Below, one piece after another: positions 18,717-26,543 of a stretch of DNA of 64,000 nucleotides (positions within the stretch are counted from its first letter, which is position 1; every line of letters begins with the position of its first letter). Below the pieces are notes generated by a model. The model worked only from the letters and a program-made list of their open reading frames with translations, did no database searches and was not told where the DNA came from. The translations under genes were made by a program, and so were the position numbers. Source of the DNA: Bradyrhizobium sp. WSM471 (GTDB lineage Bacteria; Pseudomonadota; Alphaproteobacteria; Rhizobiales; Xanthobacteraceae); the NCBI RefSeq assembly GCF_000244915.1, contig NZ_CM001442.1:2232001-2296000 (forward strand). Direction: 5' to 3'.

Positions 18717-19748
18717 TTACGATATCTCCGAGAGCCAGCGTGCGAGAGGTCCCATCTCTTCGATGGTTCGAGCTCGGGACTTGGGAAATGCGACCTGTGT
18801 CTTCCGCGTGGTGCGGGGTGGCTGTCCAAACGTAGCACGAAACGCACGATTGAAGGCGGGGATGCTTCGGAAGCCGGCACCGTATGCTATGGGCCCAATG
18901 CGCCGGTTCTGAAGGCCAGGAGCCATTAGTTCTTGGTATGCCCGGTGAAGGCGTCTCGTTCGTATATAGGAAGCGACACCGCCGACCGGTTCAAATAGTC
19001 GGTAGAGCGAGGCGCGCGAAAGCCCGAACGTACGCGCGAGCTTCTCAACGCCCAAGTCCCGCGCAGCCAGATTGGTCTCGATGAATTGTGACAGCGTCAC
19101 GAAGCTTTCTAACGGTGGTGCGTGGGCCGTATGCACATTCGGCTCCCCAGCTGCAGCCGCGGCAACCACATCCGCTGTCAGAGAGGCAATGCCGCGCGCC
19201 AACTGGTCCAAAACGGACGGCGTTGTGACGTCCAGCTGAGTGAGTAATGCTCGCAACGCTGCGGTTGCGACGACCGTTCCCGGTTGATCGGCCTTGACCA
19301 CTCTCGCGTTTAAAGTTGTAAGGCCCTTCAGCCGATCCAGCAGTTGCGACCGCGGCAGCCACAACGTCATTTCGGAAGAATTCGTCCCGTCGCTTTCGCG
19401 GACCAATTCTATTGGCTCGCGCAGGTCCAAGAGCAAGATGTCGCCGAGCCGACCTGTTGCGCCGCTCGCGCGCTCGTCGATCGTCCCGCTCAGAATTACG
19501 CAGATTCCCACTTGCTCGAACCGGCCAAATTTTGACGGGTCGTGGACGAGGCTCGCGCAATCGCAGGAGCTTTGGGTGATGACGAAACTGCTGCTGGCCC
19601 AGACATCGATGGCACTCTTCTGGTTTGGGAAAGGCGTTGGCGACGTGAATATCGGCGATACGGCTGCCAGCCACTCACCACCACTGTCTCCCCCAAGCTC
19701 TGATGACCAGTGGAAAGATCGTAAATCCATTCGCTCAATATATCTCAA
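18717..19748 (-). CDS. AraC-family transcriptional regulator
   Basis: A 343-residue regulator. The N-terminal ~220 residues form a ligand-sensing-like domain (LVHDPSKFGRFEQVGICVIL, then GDILLLDLREPIEL). Residues about 235-325 are the double helix-turn-helix of the family, with LGVEKLARTFGLSRASLYRL and, in the second half, IGPIAYGAGFRSIPAFNRAF. The first codon used is TTG; an in-frame ATG at 19730 is the alternative. It diverges from the Hint gene at 19845, and this start and promoter region is duplicated at 40.35-40.5 kb. That makes it a plausible local regulator of the Hint genes. Inducer unknown. Confidence 0.88.
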   Translation of the reverse strand: MRYIERMDLRSFHWSSELGGDSGGEWLAAVSPIFTSPTPFPNQKSAIDVWASSSFVITQSSCDCASLVHDPSKFGRFEQVGICVILSGTIDERASGATGRLGDILLLDLREPIELVRESDGTNSSEMTLWLPRSQLLDRLKGLTTLNARVVKADQPGTVVATAALRALLTQLDVTTPSVLDQLARGIASLTADVVAAAAAGEPNVHTAHAPPLESFVTLSQFIETNLAARDLGVEKLARTFGLSRASLYRLFEPVGGVASYIRTRRLHRAYQELMAPGLQNRRIGPIAYGAGFRSIPAFNRAFRATFGQPPRTTRKTQVAFPKSRARTIEEMGPLARWLSEIS

Positions 19749-19844
19749 GTTACAGTTATTTCGTTTCTCCGTATATCAACGGGATTTGCAATCGGTTATG
19801 AGAACCTTGGGGTGTGGTAAATATTGGATTTCGAGGTTATCACG

Positions 19845-20813
19845 ATGGTTACAAAAACGAGTGAGGAATTTAATTTCGCGTACGAGTTGGTAAAGACGGG
19901 CGGAACATATAAGCTCGTCGATGCTGATTCCTCGTCACCTGGAGTCAACCCGGTCGCGGTCGGGGTGAAGGCGGTAGACCGGTCCGGAAATGATCCGCTC
20001 GATCACGGCGACAAGGTCAAAATCAGCGACGTTGCAAGCGGCTCGTTGAGCAACGGCAACAAATATACCTTCATCGCGACTGCCGATCTGGCTGGCCATA
20101 ACGGCATCATTATCCAGGACAACCACGGTAACTATTTCTTCCTGACGGATACCGCGTATTCCGGCAATTTGAACGGCCAACACGGCAGGCTGACCAATGT
20201 CGACACGAATGCCGAGGTCACATTCTGCTTCTACAGCGGTACGCTGATCCGGACGCCCCAGGGTGATGTTGCTGTAGAAGCACTCAAGCGTGGCGACCTC
20301 GTGCTGACTCATGATGGACGCACAGTCCCAGTCGATTGGGTCGGCATTCAGACGGTATCGACCGTCTTTGCCGATAAAATGCGGTCGCTGCCGATCCGCG
20401 TTCGGGCAGGAGCTTTGGCCGACAATGTGCCGTCCCGAGACTTATTGGTCTCTCCCGATCACGCGCTGTTGGTGGACGGCACGCTCATCCAAGCTGGCGC
20501 GCTTGTGAATGGCGCTTCGATCGCGCGAGAGACCGCGGTCCCATCGACGTTCGTCTACTATCACGTCGAGGTGGAAGATCATTCGTTGATCATTGCAGAA
20601 AATACCCCAGCGGAGACGTTCATCGACAACGTTGATCGTCTTGGCTTCGACAATTGGGCCGAGCATGTAGCGCTCTATCCAAACGGCAAGCCGGTTAGCG
20701 AGTTGCCGTACCCTCGCGCAAAATCGCACCGTCAGGTACCAGTCAGCATTCGCATTGCGCTGGCTGCAAGAGCTCAAACCGATATGCCGCAGGACGCGCA
20801 ATCTGTTGCGTAG
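19845..20813 (+). CDS. Hint-domain protein, 322 aa (copy 1)
   Basis: The N-terminal ~125 residues are a beta-rich domain of unknown family (TSEEFNFAYELVKTGGTYKL, then GNYFFLTDTAYSGNLNGQHG). A Hint (hedgehog/intein) domain follows. It begins with Cys128 (CFYSGTLIRTPQGDVAVEAL), then GDLVLTHDGR, SPDHALL and YYHVEVEDHSLIIAENTPAE. Hint domains self-process through the first Cys. The C-terminal intein block with a final His-Asn is not evident, so splicing is unlikely and only cleavage or a structural role is plausible. The ATG at 19845 is chosen because the paralogue starts there and GAGGTT lies 7 bases upstream. A strong terminator follows. Confidence 0.82.
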   Translation: MVTKTSEEFNFAYELVKTGGTYKLVDADSSSPGVNPVAVGVKAVDRSGNDPLDHGDKVKISDVASGSLSNGNKYTFIATADLAGHNGIIIQDNHGNYFFLTDTAYSGNLNGQHGRLTNVDTNAEVTFCFYSGTLIRTPQGDVAVEALKRGDLVLTHDGRTVPVDWVGIQTVSTVFADKMRSLPIRVRAGALADNVPSRDLLVSPDHALLVDGTLIQAGALVNGASIARETAVPSTFVYYHVEVEDHSLIIAENTPAETFIDNVDRLGFDNWAEHVALYPNGKPVSELPYPRAKSHRQVPVSIRIALAARAQTDMPQDAQSVA

Positions 20814-20825
20814 TGCGGCAGGTCA

Positions 20826-20857
20826 AAAAGAGGCGGCTCTAAGTCGCCTCTTTTTTT
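20826..20857 (+). terminator. Rho-independent terminator after Hint gene copy 1
   Basis: The stem GAGGCG/CGCCTC (20830-20835 with 20845-20850) is extended by an A-run pairing with the T-run and followed by seven T. It lies just after the stop at 20813. Confidence 0.9.
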
Positions 20858-21006
20858 GCCCCTTTCTGATAGCAGTGCCCAGAATTTGGGATTGTATGGT
20901 ATCGTTTTGTTACCAAAGGTAGTGGGTTCCTCGCACTGTTAACCAAAGTATCTCGAATTCTGCTCAAAACGTCTCAAAGATAATCGCGACGCCTTTTCCT
21001 CGCGGG

Positions 21007-21023
21007 TTTGTTTAGATAACAAA
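21007..21023. promoter_or_regulatory. Inverted repeat TTTGTT-N5-AACAAA upstream of the 559-aa Hint gene
   Basis: A 6-bp perfect inverted repeat with a 5-base spacer lies 72 bases before the ATG at 21095, in an AT-rich 240-base gap that also has GTTACCAAAG and GTTAACCAAAG stretches. It could be an operator in the promoter region. This is a symmetry observation only. Confidence 0.35.
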
Positions 21024-21094
21024 CGGTTAACTCCCCATTCAATGCAGGGGACGCTTTTAGCTTCGCTTTTTTGGAAATTTAAAGGATTGCGCAA

Positions 21095-22774
21095 ATGGCA
21101 ACGAAGACGTGGGACGGCGGGGCTTTTACCAGCAATTGGGGTGATGCGAACAACTGGAGCCCGAATGGAGTTCCGGGGGCAAGCGATGACGTCACCTTGG
21201 TTTCAAGCAATGGCAACAGCACACTATCGATCAATTTAAATGTGAATGTGTCCATCAAATCGCTCACTATTACCGGCGACGACCAGGGTGGCTCGACCCA
21301 CTTCACGACGCTCACGGTTCAGTCTGGAAAAACCCTAACGACAAGCGGTGCAATAAATCTATCGAACTCATTCTCGGTAATCACGGGGGCCGGAACAATT
21401 ACCGCCGGTGCTGGGATCTCCGGCTCGGGTACGATTACGGCGAGCGGCGGTACCCTCGACGTCTTTGGCACAATCAATAGTGGCATTGGCCTTACGATCG
21501 GCACGTCAGCCAATTCGACGTTGAAGATCGAAGGCACTGCAACGGCTTCATCCGCTATTTCGATTGGTGACCCCGATCAAACTTTGGAAATCGGCCCTTC
21601 CGGATCTTTGACGATCAATGCGGCCGAAAGCATCACAAGCGGTACCATCAAGTTGAGTGGTGGCACGCTCAAGGACGCATCCGGAATCACCATTGGATCT
21701 GGTGCGAAACTAACAGGCTTCGGCGTCATCGATACTGGCACCACGGTCAATGGATCGGGCACGATCACGGCGAGCGGTGGTACGCTGGAGTTCAAAGGCG
21801 CGGTCGATAGTACAGGCACCGCTTCGACATTCCATATCGCCTCCAACAGTACGCTTAAGTTCGACAATACTGTTGGCACCGGCTCGATCAAGCCGACGAT
21901 TGCTTTCGATGCAGCTACCGGCACGCTCGACCTTTCAAGCATGAGCGGCGAGTCGAGCAACTTTCATGGAGTTGTTACCAGCTTCAAGTCAGGCGATCAG
22001 ATCAAGCTTACGGTCGCAAGCGCGGGTACAGAGACCTATACGACGAGCTTTAGCGGCGGGCAAACAACGCTGATCATCAAGCAGGGCTCCACGACAGTCG
22101 GCACGGTGGTTCTGCAGGGAGATTATCGCAACGCGCACTTCTCTATCGGGGAGAGCGGCACTCTCGACACCATCACGACCGATGCAGCCTGTTTCATGGC
22201 GGGCACGATGATCCAGACGCCGAATGGCGGGGTTGCCGTTGAAGAGCTTAAGCGCGGCGATCTCGTGTTGACGAGTGACGGCCAGGTGAGGCCGGTCAGC
22301 TGGCTCGGCGTGCAGACCGTTTCCACGCGCTTCGCTGATAAGATGCGTGTTTGGCCAATCCGGGTGCTCGCAGGTGCATTGGAGCAGAACGTGCCTTCTC
22401 GCGACTTGTTGCTTTCGCCAGACCATGCCCTCTTGGTCGAGGGTGCACTAGTCCAAGCGGGAGCGTTAGTGAACGGCACGTCTATTCTGCGCGAAACTAA
22501 TGTCCCAGAAGTATTCGTCTACTATCACGTCGAGCTTGATGATCATTCTTTGATCCTGGCCGAAAATACACCGGCGGAAACTTTCGTCGACAACGTGGAT
22601 CGTTTGAACTTCGACAACTGGGCCGAATATCAGGAGCTCTACCCCGAGGGCAAGCCGATGACCGAATTGTCGTATCCCCGAGCAAAAGCGCAGAGGCAGG
22701 TTCCGGTCCGCACCCGGATCACGCTGGCTGCACGGGCGCAAGCTATCGGAGCCGACGCGACGGCCGTAGCCTGA
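21095..22774 (+). CDS. Beta-repeat surface protein with C-terminal Hint domain, 559 aa
   Basis: The N-terminus (KTWDGGAFTSNWGDANNWSP, NGVPGASDDV) resembles beta-strand-repeat surface proteins. Residues 50-260 are Gly/Thr/Ser-rich repeats (GSGTITASGGTLDVFG and NGSGTITASGGTLEFKG). About 265-360 is the beta-domain shared with the giant proteins (SNFHGVVTSFKSGDQIKL, VLQGDYRNAHFSI). The Hint domain starts at a Cys near 366 (CFMAGTMIQTPNGGVAVEEL) and continues with GDLVLTSDG, LSPDHALLVEG and YYHVELDDHSLILAENTPAE. AAGGA precedes the ATG by 8 bases. It follows the 322-aa Hint gene but has its own promoter gap and terminator. It is probably secreted, perhaps processed at the Hint Cys. Confidence 0.85.
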   Translation: MATKTWDGGAFTSNWGDANNWSPNGVPGASDDVTLVSSNGNSTLSINLNVNVSIKSLTITGDDQGGSTHFTTLTVQSGKTLTTSGAINLSNSFSVITGAGTITAGAGISGSGTITASGGTLDVFGTINSGIGLTIGTSANSTLKIEGTATASSAISIGDPDQTLEIGPSGSLTINAAESITSGTIKLSGGTLKDASGITIGSGAKLTGFGVIDTGTTVNGSGTITASGGTLEFKGAVDSTGTASTFHIASNSTLKFDNTVGTGSIKPTIAFDAATGTLDLSSMSGESSNFHGVVTSFKSGDQIKLTVASAGTETYTTSFSGGQTTLIIKQGSTTVGTVVLQGDYRNAHFSIGESGTLDTITTDAACFMAGTMIQTPNGGVAVEELKRGDLVLTSDGQVRPVSWLGVQTVSTRFADKMRVWPIRVLAGALEQNVPSRDLLLSPDHALLVEGALVQAGALVNGTSILRETNVPEVFVYYHVELDDHSLILAENTPAETFVDNVDRLNFDNWAEYQELYPEGKPMTELSYPRAKAQRQVPVRTRITLAARAQAIGADATAVA

Positions 22775-22803
22775 AGGTAAAAGGCTTCAGCAGCTTAGAA
22801 AAT

Positions 22804-22827
22804 GGCGCCTACGGGCGCCTTTTTTTT
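22804..22827 (+). terminator. Rho-independent terminator after the 559-aa Hint gene
   Basis: GGCGCC, a tetraloop TACG, then GGCGCC and eight T. It sits 30 bases after the stop codon. Confidence 0.9.
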
Positions 22828-22924
22828 ACCTTTTGTGGTGATCAGAGTATCCCTCCGGGGGCGGCCGCCTTGTGAAGTTTGGGCGTCTTTCTGAGGATGT
22901 GACTTTAAGTCTAGCCTTAAGGTC

Positions 22925-23110
22925 ATGTGGCGAATGCAGGTGAAGGTATTGGGCGCTGAACGTCGGCGCCGATGGAGTTACGACGAGAAGGTCCGTCTGA
23001 TTGAAGAGACGTTACAGGCTGGCGAGACGGTGTGCGGCGTTGCGCGCCGATTGACATTCATGAGCCTGATCTGGCGGCGCGTTGTTCAGGATAAGCGGCT
23101 AAAGCTGCCG
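22925..23110 (+). pseudogene. Remnant of an IS66-type tnpA (OrfA) gene
   Basis: The frame from 22925 reads LGAERRRRWSYDEKVRLIEE then TLQAGETVCGVARRL, the helix-turn-helix start of IS66-type OrfA proteins. It degenerates after MSLIWRR. No IS66 terminal repeat (GTAAGCG) is seen on the left and nothing of tnpB or tnpC follows. It is a dead fragment. Confidence 0.6.
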
Positions 23111-23210
23111 GGGATCATCGCTTTTACATGGGGCGCTCGGCTACGCTTCGGCCGGTGCCGTATTGATCTTGACGACCGATCAGATGACACGCCCTGCTAC
23201 AATCGAAATA

Positions 23211-23239
23211 AAAACCCGCCGACCTTGGGGGCCGGCGGG
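23211..23239 (-). terminator. Leftward terminator-like hairpin
   Basis: The plus strand shows AAAA then CCCGCCG, an 11-base spacer and CGGCGGG. Read leftward this is a 7-bp GC stem followed by a T-run. It could end leftward transcription from the small genes at 23.8-24.5 kb. Confidence 0.5.
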
Positions 23240-23656
23240 AGTTGCAGATAGCGAGAGGCGGACACCAATCGCTCCGGTTTGTTTACGACTGAATGCAGAG
23301 CCCGTGAACTGCTCCTCTCCATTCATCCTTAATGTCTTTATAATAATCTAAGCTTTGGGACGGGGCCGTGGGGGACATACGCGGCCTTGTGCTTGGGGGG
23401 AGGCCCGCCAACTACCCAGCCCCGGCGGGCCTTCCCTCACCAGTTTCACGCACGTTAAGCACAGCTCTGGTTGCCTCCGCCGCGCAACAGATTTAATTTG
23501 AAATTAACTAATTCGGGCGGGTAGGATCTTGCGACCGGGGCTGGTAGATATTTCACTTAGATCTTTTTCACCCGGATTTTTTCGACGATCAGGGCCGCAG
23601 CGGTCCCTCCGCTGCGGCCTTAGTCGTGAGAGCTCTCTAACGTAAACCGTCAGGCC
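23240..23656. other. Gene-poor stretch with strong hairpins
   Basis: No gene is seen. Two perfect hairpins occur: GGCCCGCC/GGCGGGCC at 23402-23431 and an 11-bp stem GGCCGCAGCGG/CCGCTGCGGCC with a 5-base loop at 23593-23619. About 70 bases before and into the second hairpin (23540-23610) resemble 37246-37315, sharing CACCCGGATTTTTT and GGGCCGCAG. Confidence 0.45.
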
Positions 23657-23818
23657 TCAATTCAGTTTGCGGCGTAGCTCCTCAACAATAGCGCGCTGCT
23701 GATCGATTTCCTCTTCAACCAGCCGCCGAACTTCCTCAGCGCGACGGATTGGGTCGAGACTTGTTGGGCGGGTCCGCTCTAACCCAAGGCGGGCTTGTCG
23801 GACGCTATGCCGCTCATT
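23657..23818 (-). pseudogene. Coiled-coil coding stretch without a start codon
   Basis: An open frame that is clearly protein-like: LERTRPTSLDPIRRAEEVRR, then a charged helix VEEEIDQQRAIVEELRRKLN and a TGA stop. It has no ATG, GTG or TTG. It is in the same frame as the 64-codon gene just upstream, separated from it only by the TAA at 23819-23821. It is either a remnant or part of a longer gene interrupted by that stop. Confidence 0.4.
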
Positions 23819-24013
23819 TTAGGTCGTCGCATTTTTTCCGGCCTTAGCCACCGCTTCGATCAGAACCGAGCACTTTTCATATTCCTTCGCATCGCCGGCA
23901 ACAGTCCCGCGAAGCTCTCGGCATTCGCCGCCGTCGAAGAACCACCTCGTGTGGCCAACGGCGACGATCACTTTGCATCTGGGGCACGGCACCTGCATCG
24001 GCGCAATATGCAC
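23819..24013 (-). CDS. Small protein with CPRC zinc-knuckle-like start, 64 aa
   Basis: The sequence opens MHIAPMQVPCPRCKVIVAVG and continues WFFDGGECRELRG and a helical C-terminus (AKEYEKCSVLIEAVAKAGK). The CPRC pair and later Cys residues suggest a small metal-binding fold. The plus-strand alternative (23795-24313) has poor composition. The same frame reads on past the TAA into a coiled-coil stretch. Function unknown. Confidence 0.48.
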   Translation of the reverse strand: MHIAPMQVPCPRCKVIVAVGHTRWFFDGGECRELRGTVAGDAKEYEKCSVLIEAVAKAGKNATT

Positions 24014-24293
24014 TCAGAGTCGGTTCGTTTCCAGTCAGTAGCCCAGAGAGAAGCAGGTCAGGAGATCTGTCCAAAGGGGAGGCATGGTAGGCCTGAGGCC
24101 CCAGGCTATCTTCCTAAGGTGCTTAGTGCGCATACACACCAGGGGGCGAAGCTGTGGTCCAACCGTTCGTGCCTGCCGCCCGGCCAGAAGAAAGCCCGCC
24201 AAACCGCAGCGCGGTACTCGGCAGCACTTAAACCACGCTTCCAAAATCGTTGCCTTGCTTGGCAGCCTCCTAAAGCATCCTCGGCGGAAGCAG

Positions 24294-24530
24294 TCAGCTT
24301 CCTTTCAAGATAATGGATGTGGGGTGCGGGCATAATGGTGCGGTTGCTTGACCGTCAGTCCGCTCGATACTGAAACTAACGCCTAGCCCACTAAATTGGT
24401 GAATATGGTGGTCTTTGTGCGTGATTAGAACGCCCGGCCGCAACTGACGCCCGACGCATGCTTTCTGTTTTGCCATTGCGCAACAATTTGGATCCGGATC
24501 AGCAGATAACGGTTGGGTGAATGAAGCCAT
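24294..24530 (-). CDS. Hypothetical protein, 78 aa
   Basis: Not recognised. The main support is a good ribosome binding site, AGGAG, four bases before the ATG at 24530. The protein is small and His/Cys/Pro-rich in its centre (ITHKDHHIHQFSGLG), which could bind metal. Between this gene and the CPRC gene (24014-24293) two overlapping leftward frames are open but neither is convincing. Confidence 0.42.
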   Translation of the reverse strand: MASFTQPLSADPDPNCCAMAKQKACVGRQLRPGVLITHKDHHIHQFSGLGVSFSIERTDGQATAPLCPHPTSIILKGS

Positions 24531-24597
24531 AAACTCCTCGCTTGAAACAGTCCTGAAACGACCGGGGTTTACCTCTCTATATTGAAGGGGATTTCAA

Positions 24598-24708
24598 ATG
24601 ATGGCGCTCAAATTTGCAATCGTGCTTGGTGCAGGCGTTTTCTTCTCTTTGTGGTCCGGCGATCTCGGATCCGACGTTGTCCTCGCCATCATGGCTTGCC
24701 TGTCCTAG
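24598..24708 (+). CDS. Mini membrane protein, 36 aa (family copy A)
   Basis: MMALKFAIVLGAGVFFSLWS, then GDLGSDVVLAIMACLS: one hydrophobic helix, a conserved SGD turn and a short second hydrophobic stretch ending in ACLS. A homologous 37-residue product is encoded at 38914-39027 and a decayed copy lies at 36864-36975. That conservation shows it is a real gene. AAGGGGA lies 7-8 bases before the ATG. A single-span inner-membrane peptide is inferred; role unknown. Confidence 0.6.
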   Translation: MMALKFAIVLGAGVFFSLWSGDLGSDVVLAIMACLS

Positions 24709-24934
24709 CGACATATCCGTCACCCTCGCGGCCGGTGCGCTCACATTAAGTGAGAGGCACCGGGCCTGCCGATCTACGGCTTTCCCCCTTGAGGTTCGGC
24801 TGCGTAAGCACGAAACAGCCTTAGCAACAACCGTCGGACTAGCGCGCTCGCCAATCCGATACGCGAGCGATGTCACTCCCGGCTGGCTCCCAACCAGAGC
24901 GCCTGAGGGCAAGATTGGCGGACGTCTGCGCTGC

Positions 24935-25177
24935 TCAGTCAACGAACTTCACGCCGATACGGCTGCCGCTCGACCATACCAAGCAACAGTTCTTGATGGC
25001 GCGGTTGTTCTGGATCATCAACTTGAATTGCGGTCTTGTAGATCGCGGGTCTGCCAGCTCAATCGCAGCTCCTTCTTCCGAGATGTTGAGCACGCGGCAC
25101 CGGACACTAGATCCATCGCCGAATATGTAGGCGATCTCATCGATCTCCGCGCGGTCGTGTTTTCGACGCTCGTCCAC
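24935..25177 (-). CDS. PilZ-domain protein, 80 aa
   Basis: A stand-alone PilZ domain. The c-di-GMP binding signature is present: RKHDR near the N-terminus (RxxxR) and NISEEGAAIEL (N/DxSxxG), with a closing WSSGSRIGVKFVD strand. Proteins of this type are cytoplasmic receptors for cyclic di-GMP that adjust motility, polysaccharide or adhesin output. GTG start; the gene begins 3 bases after the stop of the upstream PilZ gene, so the two are co-transcribed. Confidence 0.85.
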   Translation of the reverse strand: MDERRKHDRAEIDEIAYIFGDGSSVRCRVLNISEEGAAIELADPRSTRPQFKLMIQNNRAIKNCCLVWSSGSRIGVKFVD

Positions 25178-25180
25178 TGA

Positions 25181-25471
25181 TCAGATCTTTCGATGGTCGT
25201 GTAGAAAGGAGATGCCAATCTCCTCGCCATTGACCCATGCCAGCTCGCAGCGCCGATAGGCAACTCCTCTGGTTGGCAGCACCAAGAAGAATTCCTTCAG
25301 GGCTAGTCCGTCGAGACTTTCGATATGGAGCTTCGCACCTGCCTGGGAAACGTCAGTCATTTTACAAGGCCGGCTCCAGGTCCCGTCGATAGCAAGGATG
25401 TGAACATCGATGGGTCGCGAGAACACAACCCACGATGATTGACGATTTTCCCTGTCAGGGCAAGATGACAT
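25181..25471 (-). CDS. PilZ-domain protein, 96 aa, degenerate RxxxR
   Basis: A second PilZ domain: DVSQAGAKLHIESLDGL gives the DxSxxG half of the signature, followed by FFLVLPTRGVAYRRCELAWV and EEIGISFL. The first half is weak: only RENR is seen near the N-terminus instead of a proper RxxxR, so c-di-GMP binding may be lost or altered. It is upstream of and coupled to the 80-aa PilZ gene. The pairing of a canonical and a degenerate PilZ suggests a receptor plus partner arrangement. Confidence 0.8.
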   Translation of the reverse strand: MSSCPDRENRQSSWVVFSRPIDVHILAIDGTWSRPCKMTDVSQAGAKLHIESLDGLALKEFFLVLPTRGVAYRRCELAWVNGEEIGISFLHDHRKI

Positions 25472-25490
25472 CTTAATATCGAATGCCGCT

Positions 25491-25712
25491 TCATTCGCTC
25501 TGTTCCGCCACTTGTTGGATCAGTTGAAACTGTCGAGTGACCTGCAACGCTATATCGGATCGCTCCCTGCGTAGCGCGGCCTCTTGTTCAGAAACGTCGT
25601 GCCCGTCCCTTTCGAGAGCTTGGATCAGGATCTGCTTGTCTTCAACCGCCCGATGGCGCGCGGCAATCTCCTGCGTCAAACTGGCCAACTCCAAGTCAAT
25701 TTCCGAGGGCAT
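25491..25712 (-). CDS. Small coiled-coil protein, 73 aa
   Basis: An almost fully helical, charged product (MPSEIDLELASLTQEIAARH, then QALERDGHDVSEQEAALRRE) that should form a coiled coil. The ATG at 25712 is chosen over the one at 25736 because AAGGAG lies 7 bases upstream. It is 19 bases upstream of the tandem PilZ genes on the same strand and may be the first gene of that operon. Function unknown. Confidence 0.62.
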   Translation of the reverse strand: MPSEIDLELASLTQEIAARHRAVEDKQILIQALERDGHDVSEQEAALRRERSDIALQVTRQFQLIQQVAEQSE

Positions 25713-26189
25713 CGCAATCTCCTTGCCAAGCAACATTCGCTTATAAAAATCGGAAATTATCTGTTATTTACTGCAAAACTCTTACCTCACGGGTTTGGTG
25801 ACCTGCTGGTCAAGAGCTGATGCGGTAAGGCGCGCTCCACGCCATCGCGCTGCCGGGCTGGCGCGCCAACCATTGGCCACGCTGCAGGACGCCCAACGGG
25901 GCGATTATAATAATTCAAATAATTTAAACTAATGCATCGAGCTTACGCCCCAGAGTCCAATTTTCGCCAAGCTCGAATGGCTTTCTGGCGCCGGGGCAGG
26001 ACCAACTCCGTAGGAGTCCTACATATGTTAAGACCCAGTTTTTGTCGCGTTTGTATTGGTCATTATCGGGGCCACCGCTACAGAAGCGCGCCGCATAAGT
26101 TTTAATAAAGCGCCTGAGTGCAACGTCACGGTGCCCTGCGACTTTTCGTTCTCGCAACCAAATCTATTCAGCAATTCACGACGATCGCA
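25713..26189. other. Stretch without a supported gene
   Basis: A leftward 77-codon frame (25924-26157) lacks a ribosome binding site and motif. The rest shows nothing recognisable. Confidence 0.35.
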
Positions 26190-26543
26190 GGCGCTTCAGG
26201 CGGCGCGCGCTCGGAGGTGGTATGCTGAAGCCTCGGTAGACAGAGGACAAGTCGTTGGTAGCCGGCCGGCAGGCTGCCCTCACGCTTTCTGCGGATGCGG
26301 TGCATCCATCAAGGTATTTGGTCGCATCGCACGGACTTAAATCTCGCGTCCAATTGGCTACCATTTCCTCGCGTAACGCCGGCTCCGGGAATGGTTGCCG
26401 CGCGGCATGGTCACGTGTTTGTCCTAGAGCAGCATGTTGGCGGCGACGTATGGATGGCATACGATCCCAACTCGGGAGGAGGCGCCCCGAGAATCCACGC
26501 GCGTTCTCTACGAGGTTATAGGGTCGTCAATCCTCGCGCCTGA
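26190..26543 (+). pseudogene. Frameshifted cysteine-peptidase/CHAP-like exported protein remnant
   Basis: One frame gives GSRPAGCPHAFCGCGASIKV to about 26338. The continuation, in another frame, is LNLASNWLPFPRVTPAPG, GHVFVLEQHVGGDVWMAYD and IHARSLRGYRVVNPRA to the stop at 26543. The order Cys-rich GC(P/R)xAFCGC, NLASNW, GHVxVLE and a VVNPR tail fits a small NlpC/CHAP-like family common in rhizobia. The gene lacks a proper N-terminus and has at least one frameshift. A remnant of only the tail (IVNPRA) is at about 30629-30646. Confidence 0.55.

Larger units (their letters stand above)
19690..20870. repeat. Segmental duplication, copy 1 (AraC start, promoter, Hint gene, terminator)
   Basis: This segment matches 40345-41530 nearly base for base, from the first ~55 bases of the AraC-type gene through the shared divergent promoter, the whole Hint gene and its terminator hairpin. 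Identity is highest in the 3' half of the Hint gene, where only a few substitutions are seen. The copies are in the same orientation about 20.7 kb apart. Confidence 0.9.

Noticed and set aside
21007..21023. Considered as a transcription terminator of the upstream Hint gene
   Set aside because: The stem is AT-only and a proper GC-rich terminator already ends that gene at 20826-20857; kept only as a possible operator.
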